DNA of 64,000 bases from the NCBI RefSeq assembly GCF_910594985.1, contig NZ_CAJVCE010000004.1, positions 1 through 64,000 of the forward strand. The letters are read 5' to 3'. Shown in pieces: positions 8,147-17,855 of this stretch. Within the stretch, counting starts at the first letter, position 1. The number at the start of each line of letters is the position of its first letter. A model generated the notes under the pieces. It was not told the DNA's origin. It was given only the letters and a program-made list of their open reading frames with translations, and made no database searches. Source of the stretch: Paenibacillus allorhizosphaerae (GTDB lineage Bacteria > Bacillota > Bacilli > Paenibacillales > NBRC-103111). The translations under genes were made by a program, and so were the position numbers.

Positions 8147-9046
8147 TCAATTGCTTTGTTCGGGCACAGGCGGTGCTCCTGATTGCAGCAGCTGTATAAA
8201 AGCATGCATCGCCTGCGAAATCCATTTTTTCGGGTGGTAAAACAATTGCACCTGCAAGCGAATGTCCGGATGTGCAAACGGCAGCACTGCTAGTTCCCCT
8301 CTGCGCACTTCTTCTTCGGCAACGATCCGCGGCAGAAGCGCTAGTCCGAGCCCGGCCATGACGCATCGCTTGACGGCTTCCGGGTTCCCGAGCTCAAAGC
8401 CGACGCGATACGGAATATCATGTGCCCGCAGCACTTTCTCCAGCATGCCCCGGTAGTTGCAGCTCTCCTCCGCCATAATCCACTCCGACTCGCGAAGCTG
8501 ATCCAGTCCCACCTCCGCTAGCTGCGTCAGCGGATGACCAGGCCGGGCGATCAATAACAGCGGCTCCTCCTTAATTGTGATGCATTGCAATGACGAATCC
8601 GGCGGTTTATCGTCCAGCAGCAGTCCGAGATCAAGCTCGCCCTCCTTCACCGTATCGATAATATGCGCTTCACTGCCGGGATGCAGCCTGATCGCAAGCT
8701 CGGGAAAATGACGGCGAAGCTGTTCGATCAAGGGCGGAAGATAATAGGAGGCCAGCGAATCGATCGTCCCGATCGACAGTGTCCCTCCAGTCTGTCTGGC
8801 GATCGTTTCCTGCGATTCCTCGTACAAATCCAGCATTTGAACCGTAATCTTCAGCAGCGCTTCGCCGGATGAAGTGAGACGCAGCCGCTTGCCGAACCTT
8901 TCGAACAGCGTCACGCCGTAATGCTTCTCCAGCTTTTGAATTTGCGTCGTAACGCTCGACTGTGCGTATCCGAGCTTTTCGGCGGCCCGGGTGAAGCTTT
9001 GGCGCTGCGCTACCTCGCGGAACGTTTGAAAGTAAACCAAATCCAT
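8147..9046 (-). CDS. LysR-family transcriptional regulator
   Basis: A 299-residue LysR regulator. The winged helix-turn-helix occupies residues 1-60 (FTRAAEKLGYAQSSVTTQIQKLE), followed by the linker helix and a two-lobed periplasmic-binding-protein-like effector domain (about 90-290). The start used is the ATG before DLVYFQTF, six bases after GGTGA; an in-frame start 13 codons earlier lacks a ribosome site. It is divergent from a DapA-like gene across about 220 bases containing a TTATC-N10-GATAA dyad, the usual layout for a LysR protein controlling its neighbour. The effector is unknown. Confidence 0.9.
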   Translation of the reverse strand: MDLVYFQTFREVAQRQSFTRAAEKLGYAQSSVTTQIQKLEKHYGVTLFERFGKRLRLTSSGEALLKITVQMLDLYEESQETIARQTGGTLSIGTIDSLASYYLPPLIEQLRRHFPELAIRLHPGSEAHIIDTVKEGELDLGLLLDDKPPDSSLQCITIKEEPLLLIARPGHPLTQLAEVGLDQLRESEWIMAEESCNYRGMLEKVLRAHDIPYRVGFELGNPEAVKRCVMAGLGLALLPRIVAEEEVRRGELAVLPFAHPDIRLQVQLFYHPKKWISQAMHAFIQLLQSGAPPVPEQSN

Positions 9047-9078
9047 ATTTTCACCACTATCAACATTATTGATGATAC

Positions 9079-9098
9079 TTATCATTTATTATAGATAA
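9079..9098. promoter_or_regulatory. Candidate LysR operator
   Basis: A dyad TTATC-N10-GATAA sits in the divergent region, about 33 bases from the LysR start and 170 from the DapA-like start. Spacing and AT-rich centre fit the T-N11-A class of LysR boxes. It is inferred from position and symmetry only. Confidence 0.4.
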
Positions 9099-9268
9099 CA
9101 CCGATGGTAAAAACCATGGTAAAGTACTTTATACAAAAACGTTTCCGGCGGCCTCCCGACTCCCTTCAAAGAAACATGTCACTAGGACAAAACTTTACTT
9201 GCTTTCAGCGAATGTCCGGCTTCGCTGGCTCTTATGATCTCGTTCATAAACTTAATGGAGGGATTCCC

Positions 9269-10156
9269 ATGATGAATCAGCAAGACTTGCAAGGAATTTA
9301 TGTGCCTGTTATTACTCCGTTTCTGCCGAATGGAGAGCTTGATCCGGATTCTTATCGGACTTACGTGGGTAAGCTGCTTGCGCACAACATTCAGGGGCTC
9401 GTCATCAACGGTACGACCGGCGAATCGCCCACCGTGACGTGGGAGGAAGTTACGGCGCTCACGATGGCGACCAAGGCGCAAATGCAAGGTGCCTCCGTTC
9501 CGGTCGTGATCGGCACGGGAACGAATGATACGGCCGCCACCGTAAAGCAGACGGAAATGGCCGCGCAGCTCGGGGCCGACGGCGTCCTTGTCGTTGTACC
9601 GTACTATAGCCGTCCGTCGCAGGAAGGCATCATCGAGCATTTTCGCCGGGTGGCGCAGGTCGGAATCCCTGTGATCGTGTATGAGATTCCCGCTCGCACC
9701 GGAGTCCGATTGACCGTTGATACGGCGAGGACGATTATGGAGATGGATGGCGTGATCGGGATGAAAGACAGCTCCGGCGGTACCGAGCTTGTCTCGGCGT
9801 TGTCCCGGCTTGCCTCCAAGCCCGTGCTTTGCGGCGAAGACGTCTATTTCTACGACGCGCTTCGCGCAGGGGCTGCCGGCGGCATCATGGCGTCCGCCAG
9901 CGTGAATACAGACTCGTTCCGCGAGGTGTACCGTCTTGCCGCAAAAGGCATGTTCGAGGAAGCGGGGACCGCGTTCGAGCGGCTGCTTCCACTCATCCGG
10001 CTGCTGTTTCAAGAATCCAATCCGACGCCGCTCAAATGGCTGCTTGCCCGCCAGGGCATCATTGCCGGAGATACCGTGCGGCTGCCATTAACTTCGATTT
10101 CGCGCGGACTTGCCGACACATTGGAACGCTTTCTCTTTTCGCATGAATGCACATAG
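9269..10156 (+). CDS. DapA-family dihydrodipicolinate synthase-like lyase
   Basis: A 295-residue TIM-barrel enzyme of the DapA/NanA family, which form or cleave carbon bonds with pyruvate through a Schiff base. Seen are the GTTGES motif (48-53), Tyr138 in YEIPARTG (family norm YNxPxRTG), and the Schiff-base Lys166 in GMKDSSGG. The length matches 4-hydroxy-tetrahydrodipicolinate synthase. The true biosynthetic dapA usually sits with asd or lysine genes. Here it stands alone opposite a LysR regulator, so a catabolic aldolase or a second DapA paralogue is equally possible. GGAGGG precedes the ATG by about six bases; a longer in-frame N terminus has no ribosome site. Confidence 0.85.
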   Translation: MMNQQDLQGIYVPVITPFLPNGELDPDSYRTYVGKLLAHNIQGLVINGTTGESPTVTWEEVTALTMATKAQMQGASVPVVIGTGTNDTAATVKQTEMAAQLGADGVLVVVPYYSRPSQEGIIEHFRRVAQVGIPVIVYEIPARTGVRLTVDTARTIMEMDGVIGMKDSSGGTELVSALSRLASKPVLCGEDVYFYDALRAGAAGGIMASASVNTDSFREVYRLAAKGMFEEAGTAFERLLPLIRLLFQESNPTPLKWLLARQGIIAGDTVRLPLTSISRGLADTLERFLFSHECT

Positions 10157-10189
10157 ATCGATCTTATAACAGGCTGTCCCGTATGAAAC

Positions 10190-10440
10190 GTAGACCGGCG
10201 TCTACAAGTCGTACTTCCGGGTTACTACCAATACTCTGCCCAACTGTCTTACATGATGCAGCACTTGTCCCCGACGTATATCGTTCAGGCGGAGCGGTAT
10301 TCCAGGATCATGCACTGCAGCAGCTTAATAAGCCGATTCGCATTGTGACGACCAATGAAGTTTTGGACGGTAATTTAAGAGGCGCGACGGTCAACCATTT
10401 GCAGTTAACGATTAGCGGCGAAAAATTTAAGGCCCTCTAA
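10190..10440 (+). pseudogene. Frameshifted DUF2642-like gene
   Basis: One frame reads YYQYSAQLSYMMQHLSPTYI followed by VQAERY. About nucleotide 10297 the same protein continues in another frame with FQDHALQQLNKPIRIVTTNE and a final NHLQLTISGEKF, then stops short. Together they resemble the small Sm-fold DUF2642 proteins of Bacilli, which normally run about 20 residues further. No intact start codon is in frame. A related intact gene is at 22996-23679. Confidence 0.65.
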
Positions 10441-10446
10441 ACGCAT

Positions 10447-10480
10447 ATTCCCCGGGAAATCGGTTCCCGGGGAATTGTTC
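10447..10480. terminator. Strong hairpin between convergent genes
   Basis: A 12-bp perfect stem (ATTCCCCGGGAA and TTCCCGGGGAAT) lies between the DUF2642 relic and the end of the efflux adaptor gene. The U tract is poor (TGTTCGTT), so terminator activity is probable but not certain. Confidence 0.5.
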
Positions 10481-10521
10481 GTTGAACGTTCCTGCAAAAT
10501 TCATCCTTGCTCATCGTTTCT

Positions 10522-11763
10522 TCAGCTCAGCGGCTGCACCTTTTCCTGATCCTTTAGCTGATGCTGTCCGGATACGATAAGCGGTTCGCCTTCCTTCACT
10601 CCTGACAGCACTTCCTGATTCGCATCGCTCAGGCGGCCGAGCTCCACTTTGCGTTTCTCGGCAATATTGCCGTTGAGCACAAACACAAAGGCGTCGCCGC
10701 CTTCCCGAACGACAGCAAGCGTCGGCACGGAAACGACGAGCTGGTCGGCTTCTTCGGTGAGCAGCACCTGCGCCTTCATCCCCGGCTTCAGCTTCCGGTC
10801 GCCGTTCGGCACCTCCAGCTCCAGAGCGTAAGACTTCGATTGCACGCTCATCACATCGGCCAAGTAGCGGACCTGCGCGATCATTTTCTCCGCCTGGCCC
10901 GGTACGTAAAACGACAGTTCCGGCTTGCCCCGGACCATCCGAGCGGCCTCCTCCGTCAGCTCCGCCTTGATCTTGATCGGATCCAGCTGCTGACTTTGAC
11001 CGGCGCGAAAAGCGGCGGGCAGCGTCATCCCCACTTCAATGGGCAGATCGGTCAACACTCCGCTTACCTGCGCTTTCACTTCCATGTGCTGCAAATTGCG
11101 GTCGTACTCGCGGATCGCCACCGCCGATGACTGAACCGATTGCTCGATGGCTGCAAGCGGGTTCGTCTTCTCCATGGTCGACAGCTTTGCCTTCATATTT
11201 TCCAGATCCAGCTTCGCATTGTTCACTTGCGTTTCCAACTGCTCCACCTGAAACTTGGAGGCAAGACCCGTATCGTAATCATTGCGGATTTTGCCGTAGT
11301 TTTTTTGCAAATTGCCGAGGTTGTCTTCCGCTTTGGCGATGTTATTGTGCAGCTCCTGCTTGCCGTCCGCCCACTCCTCCCTTGCTTTAGCGAGCTGTTG
11401 CTGCCCGGATTGCAGGGCAATTTCCGCCTTTTCCCGGCTGATAAGCATATCCGTCGGATCTAGGCGGAACACGACTTCCCCTTGTTCCACCGGCTCTCCG
11501 CGTTTCTTCAAGATTTCCGCGACATCGCCCGGCGTCTTCGTAACGATATCGAGGGTAACGGAAGCGACGACGTCCGCTACCTGTTCGAGCGGAGTGCCGA
11601 TCCGTTTCTTCTCAATCTTCGATACTTTCACGCTCTTCGGCTGCGTGTCGGCCGCTCCCGCAGACAGAGGCTCCGTGACCGGTGTTGCCGAACAGCCCGC
11701 CAGCATGAACACCATGAATGCTGCGTATACTGCCGCTTTCGCTTTCCTGAATATTTGATTCAT
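10522..11763 (-). CDS. RND efflux adaptor lipoprotein (HlyD/AcrA type)
   Basis: A 413-residue membrane fusion protein. The signal sequence ends in the lipobox LAGC (Cys24), so the mature protein should be a lipid-anchored subunit outside the membrane. A split lipoyl/barrel-sandwich domain (VTKTPGDVAEIL, later VKAQVSGVLTDLPI) encloses a long coiled-coil hairpin (about residues 100-215). A beta-barrel and a membrane-proximal domain follow. It is the second gene of an operon with the RND permease immediately upstream (31 bases). The start is the ATG 12 bases after AAGGAG; an ATG four codons earlier abuts that site. Its partner permease is interrupted by a stop codon, so the complex may be non-functional. 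Confidence 0.9.
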   Translation of the reverse strand: MNQIFRKAKAAVYAAFMVFMLAGCSATPVTEPLSAGAADTQPKSVKVSKIEKKRIGTPLEQVADVVASVTLDIVTKTPGDVAEILKKRGEPVEQGEVVFRLDPTDMLISREKAEIALQSGQQQLAKAREEWADGKQELHNNIAKAEDNLGNLQKNYGKIRNDYDTGLASKFQVEQLETQVNNAKLDLENMKAKLSTMEKTNPLAAIEQSVQSSAVAIREYDRNLQHMEVKAQVSGVLTDLPIEVGMTLPAAFRAGQSQQLDPIKIKAELTEEAARMVRGKPELSFYVPGQAEKMIAQVRYLADVMSVQSKSYALELEVPNGDRKLKPGMKAQVLLTEEADQLVVSVPTLAVVREGGDAFVFVLNGNIAEKRKVELGRLSDANQEVLSGVKEGEPLIVSGQHQLKDQEKVQPLS

Positions 11764-11793
11764 GGGATGGCGCATCTCCTTTCGTAACCGAGA

Positions 11794-14700
11794 TTATGGT
11801 TCCAGCGTCGCGTTCGATTCCGCGGCGAGCCGCTGCAGCTTCGATAACCGCTTTCGTCCCTGCATTTTCTCAAGCGCGTTTGCGATCCATTCGTAGATCG
11901 CCGGAACGACGACGAGCGTAAGCAGCGTGGATGTCGTCAACCCGCCCATAACGACTACCGCTAGACCTTTGGAGATGATCGCACCTCCGGACTCGCCGAG
12001 CACCAGCGGGATTAAGGCGATAATCGTCGCGCCGGCGGTCATGATGATCGGACGCAAGCGAGTGACACCCGCTTCCACCAACGCTTCCCGGACGGTCATG
12101 CCGTCATGACGCAGCTGCTCCACCCGGTCGACCAGCACGATCGCATTCGTGACGACGATCCCGATCAGCATGAGAAAGCCGATCAATGAAGTGACGCTGA
12201 TCGCCTCCCGGGCGATCACCATGCCGAGAAAGCCGCCGATCGCGGCAAAAGGCAGGGAGAATAAAATGGCAAACGGCGAGCTGGCGTTGCCGAACGTGAG
12301 CACCATTACCAGGTAGACGATAAATACAGCGGAGACAATCGCCGCGATCATGTCGGAGAACGCCTCCTCAATATCGATCTGCGCACCCTTCAGCTCTCGC
12401 TCCACACCGTCCGGAAGCGGCAGCGCTCGAAGCTGCTCCGCCGCGCGGGAGCTGACGCCTCCGACATCGTTGCCATCCACGTCCGCGGTAATGCTGACGT
12501 AGCGCCGCTGCTGGTCCCGCTCGATCGAAGAAGGCGCGTTGATCTCCCGCACCTCGGCGATGTCGCGCAATGAGATCGTGCGCCCTGTCGGTGTCTTTAG
12601 CTGCAATGCGGAGATACGACCGATGCTGCCCAGATGCGACGCATCCACCTTGACTCGCATACTGTACTCTACGCCTTCAAACGTGATATCCCCCAGCTTC
12701 ACTTCCGTGATCCAACTGTTCACCGTCTCCAGCACGAAAGCGGTCGTTAACCCGTATAGACGCGCCTTGGCCGGATCGACCAAAACCTGCACTTCTCGCT
12801 TCAAATCCCCGAAGCTATCCTTGATGTTGCCCATTTCGGGGAACTTCTGCAGTTTCTCTTTTACAAGCTCGGCCTATTTTTTCAGATCTTCTTGATTATC
12901 GCTTTTCAGCATGTATTCGAATTTGTTCGTCGTCTGCGGACCGAACTTCACGATCGTCCCGAACGTCTCGGAGCCTTGCGGCAGCTCGTATTTGATTTTG
13001 TCCACGTAGTCCTTCAGCACCGGTTTCGCATCCGTATCCGGGTATACCTCCGCCAAGATCGAAGCTCGGTACGGATACTCCTGCTTATTCCAGTTATAGC
13101 CGGCCAGTCCTTCCACCATCTTGAACAAAGGAGCTCCTTTCTCGTCTTTGCCGTCCCGCATCATATCCTCCAGCGTCTTCAGCTTCGCGTCCATCGTGTC
13201 CAATGAAGTTTCCCGAGGCAGCTTGAGATCGAAGCGCATCGTCTTCTCGGTATCGCCGCTCGGCAAAAACTCTTTCTTCAGAAAAGGCGCCGTTCCGCCA
13301 ACGGAGGCGACCAGCAGCGCAAAGGCAACCGCCAGCGTAACGAGCCGGCGATTCAGCGAAAGGAGCAGCAATAGTCGGTACAGGCGCATGTAGCCGGTCT
13401 CCATGTGCTCCTCATGCTTCATAGGCTTATCGCCGCCGCGCAGCACGAGCAGCTTGCATAGCACCGGAATGACCGTCAAGGCGACAAGCAGCGATGCCAG
13501 CAGAGCGCACGAGATCGTAAGCGCAAACTCGGAGAACAGCTGCCCGGGCGGGCCGCTGACGAGGCTGAGCGGAGCGAACACGCCGACAGTCGTGATCGTC
13601 GATGAGGTAATCGCCTTGCTCACTTGTTTGGTAGCGAGCAGCAGTACGGAATCATTGCGCTGCTGCGCATTTTGCAGCCGGCTGTAAATGTTCTCGATGA
13701 CGACGATACTGTCGTCGACAATGCGCCCGATGGCGATAACCATCCCGCCCAGCGAAAAAATATTGATCGTCAGGCCAATCAGCTTCATGAATATAAGCGT
13801 CGCAAAAATGGAGACCGGGATCGAGACAAGGGCGATCAGCGTCATTCTTGCGTTTCGCAAAAACAGCAAAATCATAAACGAAGCCAGCACCGCTCCGAAT
13901 CCGCCCTCCTTCAACATGCCGGAGATCGACTTCTTGATTTCGGCGGAGCCGTCGATGACGACGTCGAACTTGATGTTCGGATAGTCGCGCTTCCACCTAT
14001 CAAGCAGCTCATTCGCCTTCCCGATCAGCTCGATAATATTGGCGTCTTCATTTTTGTACATATGAATGGCGATATTTGGCTGGCCGTTCAGACGGCTGAC
14101 AAAGGAAGCCTTATGCTCTGTGCTAATGGAGGCGATCTGCTTGAGCAGCACGACATCCCCGCGCGAGGCCGTAAGCTGCATGTTTTGCAAATCATAGATA
14201 GCGGCGAATTTGCCCTTCACGCGCAGCATTTGATCATTTCCGCCGAAATTAACGGTTCCGGCCGCCGAATCGGCGAGCGAACCGCGGATCCATCCGGCCA
14301 CCTGTGCGGGAGTGAACCCGAACTGCTGGATGGCGTTCGGGTCGAGCCGGATGTACAGCACATCCTCATCGTCGCCTACCGTCTCGATCCGCTCCACCCC
14401 TTGGATGCTGCGCAGCCCGGGCAAAATCCGGTCGTTCAGCAGCCGGCTGAGCTCGGATCGGGAAGTGCCGTCCACGGACGACAAGCCCAAATAATAGACC
14501 GGCTGGGTGACCGGGCTATCGACGGATACGACCGGCCGCTTGGCGGCTTGCGGGAGCTCCACCCGGTTGATGAGGCTCTCGATGTCTTTTTTCGCCTCGT
14601 CGGTGTCGACGCCGTCTTCAAGCTGGACGATGATCATCGAGATGTTATCGTCGGAGACGGAGGAAAGGTTTTTCAGCCCGTCCAGCCCTTGAACCTGTTC

Positions 14701-14898
14701 CTCGATCGGCTCGGTCACATATTTCATCACGTCTTCCGGCGGCGCCGGATAAAAGGTACGAATGGTGACCGCCGGAAAATCAATATTCGGCACGCTTTCC
14801 ACTTTAAGCTGGGCGGCCATATACGAACCCCCTAGCGCCAGCATGACGATCAGAATGATCACCGCCGATACGTTGTTTAAAGAAAATCGAGTAAACAA
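11794..14898 (-). pseudogene. RND efflux permease interrupted by an in-frame TAG
   Basis: A full-length (1034-codon) AcrB/SwrC-type proton-driven exporter whose frame is open except for one TAG at 12874-12876 (codon 675, context D-L-K-K-stop-A-E-L). It begins at a TTG ten bases after AAGGAG. The N-terminal part has the first helix, the porter segments and the RIVDDSIVVIEN helix with the paired Asp residues needed for proton relay. After the stop the same frame continues through the second porter half and the GIVVTNAIVLVD helix. A CAG-to-TAG change would explain it. The first restart codon (ATG 12832-12834) has no ribosome site. It is either a recent nonsense mutant, a sequencing error, or read through. 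Confidence 0.88.
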
Positions 14899-14957
14899 AG
14901 CGTTATCACTCCTTGTATCACGATCAAATCGATTGCGAATCTAAGATAGGAACAACC

Positions 14958-15074
14958 TGTTGATTAATGAACACAATGTTGATTATAATCAAATAAGCAA
15001 ACCAGGCAATGATCAGCTTTCCAGCTTATGTTCATTATGGAACACATAGTTTCAAATCTGTTCATTATGGAATA
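14958..15074. promoter_or_regulatory. Four-copy operator array between RND operon and TetR gene
   Basis: Four 16-base copies start with TGTTSATTA: TGTTGATTAATGAACA (14958-14973), TGTTGATTATAATCAA (14977-14992), TGTTCATTATGGAACA (15029-15044, an inverted repeat TGTTC-N6-GAACA) and TGTTCATTATGGAATA (15059-15074). They fill the divergent region between the efflux operon and its TetR-type regulator and are probably its binding sites. Confidence 0.7.
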
Positions 15075-15110
15075 AATAATGATCACTCGCATGGGGAGGT
15101 GTCGCTGAAG

Positions 15111-15728
15111 ATGGACAAAACGGACGGCAGGGTTATCCGAACGAAACAAATGTTGTACGAGGCGTTTCTGAATTTAATCGAAGCGAAAGGGTTTGACGCG
15201 ATTACGGTGCGTGACCTGACGACTCGCGCCGGTTTGAACCGAGGAACATTTTACTTGCATTATGAAGACAAGTACGATCTGCTGCAGAAATGGAAGAAAG
15301 AGATGCTCAACGGCTTTGAAGCGCAATTGTCCAATTTCGACCTGCGCGTGCTGTTGAACCATCCTACCCTGGAGGAGCCGCCGCAAATGATATTGGAAAT
15401 CATTCAATATTTCTATGAACATGCCCGATTTTTTCGCATCATGCTGGGATCTAAAGGAGACCCCTCTTATCTCAATGAGCTTAAGGCACTGATGAGAAAG
15501 CATATGTTCAACAAAATGTCGAGCGTTCAGCCGAATGAGGAGTTGATGATGCTGCCGCGTGAATTTCTTATCGCCTACCTCATCTCCGCCAATTTGGGCA
15601 TGATCCAGCATTGGCTCGAGAGCGGGTTGAAATACTCGCCTTATCACATGGCGCTTCTGCTGACCCGGGTCAGCAAGCTCGGTCCTTTAAACTCGGTGGC
15701 GGCGGGCATTGCCGCGGAACAGCCGTAG
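15111..15728 (+). CDS. TetR/AcrR-family regulator of the efflux operon
   Basis: A 205-residue TetR regulator. The N-terminal helix-turn-helix (about 10-55) contains ITVRDLTTRAGLNRGTFY. The C-terminal domain resembles the TetR_C_7 type found in Firmicute regulators. It is divergent from the RND permease, with four repeated operator-like boxes between them, so repression of the pump and of itself is likely. The ligand is unknown. The ATG chosen follows GGGGAGG by 11 bases; an upstream in-frame extension crosses the operator array and is rejected. Confidence 0.88.
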   Translation: MDKTDGRVIRTKQMLYEAFLNLIEAKGFDAITVRDLTTRAGLNRGTFYLHYEDKYDLLQKWKKEMLNGFEAQLSNFDLRVLLNHPTLEEPPQMILEIIQYFYEHARFFRIMLGSKGDPSYLNELKALMRKHMFNKMSSVQPNEELMMLPREFLIAYLISANLGMIQHWLESGLKYSPYHMALLLTRVSKLGPLNSVAAGIAAEQP

Positions 15729-15842
15729 TGCAACGGAGTTTCTTTATATAATGCCGATTTTGCGACTATGCGCGCATTCGTTTATCCCGGCAATCGGCCG
15801 GCTGCGACGCGCGCGAACAACGCTACCAAAGGAGAGATTCGC

Positions 15843-16238
15843 ATGAATTACCGCTTTACCGAACAGATTCCGGATAGCGATGCTTTGTTCGTGCTTTATG
15901 ACGCGGTGGACTGGAACGACTTTCTCGGGTTATCCAAGGAGCAGATTACTCAAGCAACCGCTCAAAGCTGGTATGCGCTTCATGTTTACGATGGAGAGCA
16001 ATTGATCGGCACCGGCCGCGTTATTTCGGACGGCGTCATCAACGGCTGCCTGTGCGGGGTGGCCGTGCACCCGAATTACCAGAAGCAAGGGATCGGAAGC
16101 GAGCTCATTCGCAGGCTCGTCGACCAATGCCGGAAACATCATCTTCATATCCAGCTCTTTTGTACGGAACAAAACGCAGCATACTACCGTAAACTGGGCT
16201 TTGAAGTGTTCGCCGTGGGCATGAAGCAGCATGCCTAA
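15843..16238 (+). CDS. GNAT N-acetyltransferase
   Basis: A 131-residue GNAT-fold acetyl-CoA-dependent acetyltransferase. The acetyl-CoA binding signature VAVHPNYQKQGIGSELI (Q/RxxGxG/A) is present near residues 75-91, and the final strand has AAYYRKLGFEVF. The substrate cannot be told. AAAGGAGAG lies seven bases before the ATG. It is followed by a terminator it shares with the convergent AraC gene. Confidence 0.9.
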   Translation: MNYRFTEQIPDSDALFVLYDAVDWNDFLGLSKEQITQATAQSWYALHVYDGEQLIGTGRVISDGVINGCLCGVAVHPNYQKQGIGSELIRRLVDQCRKHHLHIQLFCTEQNAAYYRKLGFEVFAVGMKQHA

Positions 16239-16250
16239 CGGGATCGGCAA

Positions 16251-16305
16251 AAAAACGGCCTTCTCCGCTATAAGCCAAACGCGGACAAAAGCCGTTTTAT
16301 TGTTT
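16251..16305. terminator. Shared terminator, GNAT and AraC genes
   Basis: AAAACGGC and CTCCGC pair with GCGGAC and GCCGTTTT, separated by a short loop and a small internal bulge. TTATTGTTT follows on the plus strand and A/T-rich sequence flanks the other side. It lies between two convergent genes. Confidence 0.75.
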
Positions 16306-16324
16306 CACACGTATAATGATACTT

Positions 16325-17116
16325 TCAGTCGTTGGCTTGGAGAACCTTGGTCATAAACGTATTCATCAATACCGGCAAAGATATCAAAATCGGAGGATCG
16401 TCCGGACGGGGCTCATGAAGCATGACCTCCCGATGGTACACACCGGCGGACGACCCAACGATAATCGGCTTCTTGGACCGGGTGCGCAGCGTGGCTTGCG
16501 GAATCAAAATGTCCATCGCGTTCATTCCCCATGAAAGCGTCGTCGCCATCAGGTAGTACGTGCCCGGTTTGACGCCGGTAAAGCAAAATTTACCGACTGA
16601 AGAAAGCAGCGTTCCGTGGATGGGCAGCCCTTCGGGTATTGGTTTGGCAAACAAGCCGATCAGTATGATGCCCTGGAACGGCCTCTCGGCATGGACCGTC
16701 CCCTCTATGGTGGAGTATGGACTGGAAATAAGCTGCGGGTCCTGCCAATCGTTGATCTTCTGTAAGGAACGCAGATGTTCGCCCGCTTGCTGGGCCTGAT
16801 TGCGAAAGTCGGACGGCGTCACGCCTACCCTTTCGGTAAAGCGAGTCGTGAACGTCCCCAAGCTTTGCTGTCCGACCGTAAGTCCGATATCGCGTACGCT
16901 CAAATTCGTACGAAGCAATAAGTCTTTGGCTTTCTGCAATCGGAGGGAAGAGACGTAGTACAGCGGCGGGAGTCCGGTCTTTTCTTTAAAAATGCGTGTA
17001 AAATGGTAAGGGCTGTATGCTGCGTATGCAGCCAGTCGGGAAAGCGGAAGCGGGTCATATAGATTTTCATGAATAAAGTCTATGACCTCGTCGATTTCCG
17101 AATACCGCTCATTCAC
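16325..17116 (-). CDS. AraC-family regulator with C-terminal beta domain
   Basis: A 263-residue regulator with two AraC helix-turn-helix motifs at the N terminus (about 10-105; LAAYAAYSPYHFTRIFKEKTG and SLGTFTTRFTERVGVTPSDFR). This is the reverse of the usual order, followed by an unassigned beta-rich domain of about 150 residues. That arrangement occurs in some Firmicute AraC proteins. The start is a GTG eight bases after GAAGGAG; a TTG ten codons earlier lies upstream of that site. The target is unknown. Confidence 0.85.
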   Translation of the reverse strand: MNERYSEIDEVIDFIHENLYDPLPLSRLAAYAAYSPYHFTRIFKEKTGLPPLYYVSSLRLQKAKDLLLRTNLSVRDIGLTVGQQSLGTFTTRFTERVGVTPSDFRNQAQQAGEHLRSLQKINDWQDPQLISSPYSTIEGTVHAERPFQGIILIGLFAKPIPEGLPIHGTLLSSVGKFCFTGVKPGTYYLMATTLSWGMNAMDILIPQATLRTRSKKPIIVGSSAGVYHREVMLHEPRPDDPPILISLPVLMNTFMTKVLQAND

Positions 17117-17244
17117 GATTTCCACTCCTTCCAATACGAGGAACAATTGTTCGCATTTATCATAACATACTTTTTAAATGTATGGAACGACATAATTTAC
17201 CATTTTTTCTTTTTTATAAATAAGATACAGACAAGGCTGTCAAG

Positions 17245-17745
17245 CGCCATACCTGCACCGGCATCGGTTTGGATGACCCCCACAAGAAAGATTATCGCTA
17301 CTTTATGCAAAAAAACGACGCTACGCACTGGGAGCGGACATATGGAGACGTTATCCTGAAACATTGGCGAGGCGGCATTCAGAACTATACGTTCGACATC
17401 GAGAATTGGCATTTGACGAGTACGACAAATTCATCACCGACCTGCGAACCGATACGCGCACCGACGCGCAGCTGAAAGCGGACATGACCGCCTGGCAGCA
17501 AAATATGGCGACCAAGATGAAAGCCCACTACATCGCCGGGACAAGCCCGAACATCGCATCTAAAAAAAACGGTTACGGTCGATTCGACTTACAGCACATA
17601 GCCGCGGCTAATGCCGTCGACGGCATTTCCGCCGACGAATCCCGCTGGATCAGCGACAATACCGCAGGCCCGCACTGGCTTGAAATTCATCTCGATCAAA
17701 ACTATGCGGTCAAGAAGGCCGAAATCACGACAGGCAACGTAAAAA
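17245..17745 (+). pseudogene. Remnant of a secreted F5/8-type C (discoidin) domain protein
   Basis: Two plus-strand frames join into one degraded product. The first reads TGIGLDDPHKKDYRYFMQ and on to NYTFDIENWHL. After a frameshift near 17415 the second runs DEYDKFITDL to KAHYIAGTSPNIAS. It ends in NAVDGISADESRWISD and PHWLEIHLDQNYAVKKAEI, the core of an F5/8-type C carbohydrate-binding domain. There is no start codon or signal peptide, and the C-terminal half of the domain is missing. The upstream catalytic part is not one I recognise. Confidence 0.65.
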
Positions 17746-17790
17746 GACGGCTTCACGGGCGTATGCATTCGCCGGCGGGCCGTCTTTGTT
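17741..17790. terminator. Hairpin terminator after the discoidin-domain relic
   Basis: AAAGACGG (17743-17750) pairs with CCGTCTTT (17780-17787), with an inner GGCG/CGCC stem; TTTGTTTG follows on the plus strand. It truncates the relic frame and can also serve the convergent VOC gene. Confidence 0.75.
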
Positions 17791-17855
17791 TGTTCATGTT
17801 TGTGTTCATTGTGTTCAAAATGGAAAGGATAAGGATGATATGGACATTGAAGCGA

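Noticed and set aside
13624-14835. 403-codon frame opposite the RND permease
   Set aside because: Antisense shadow; the permease strand carries clear RND motifs on both sides of the amber codon.
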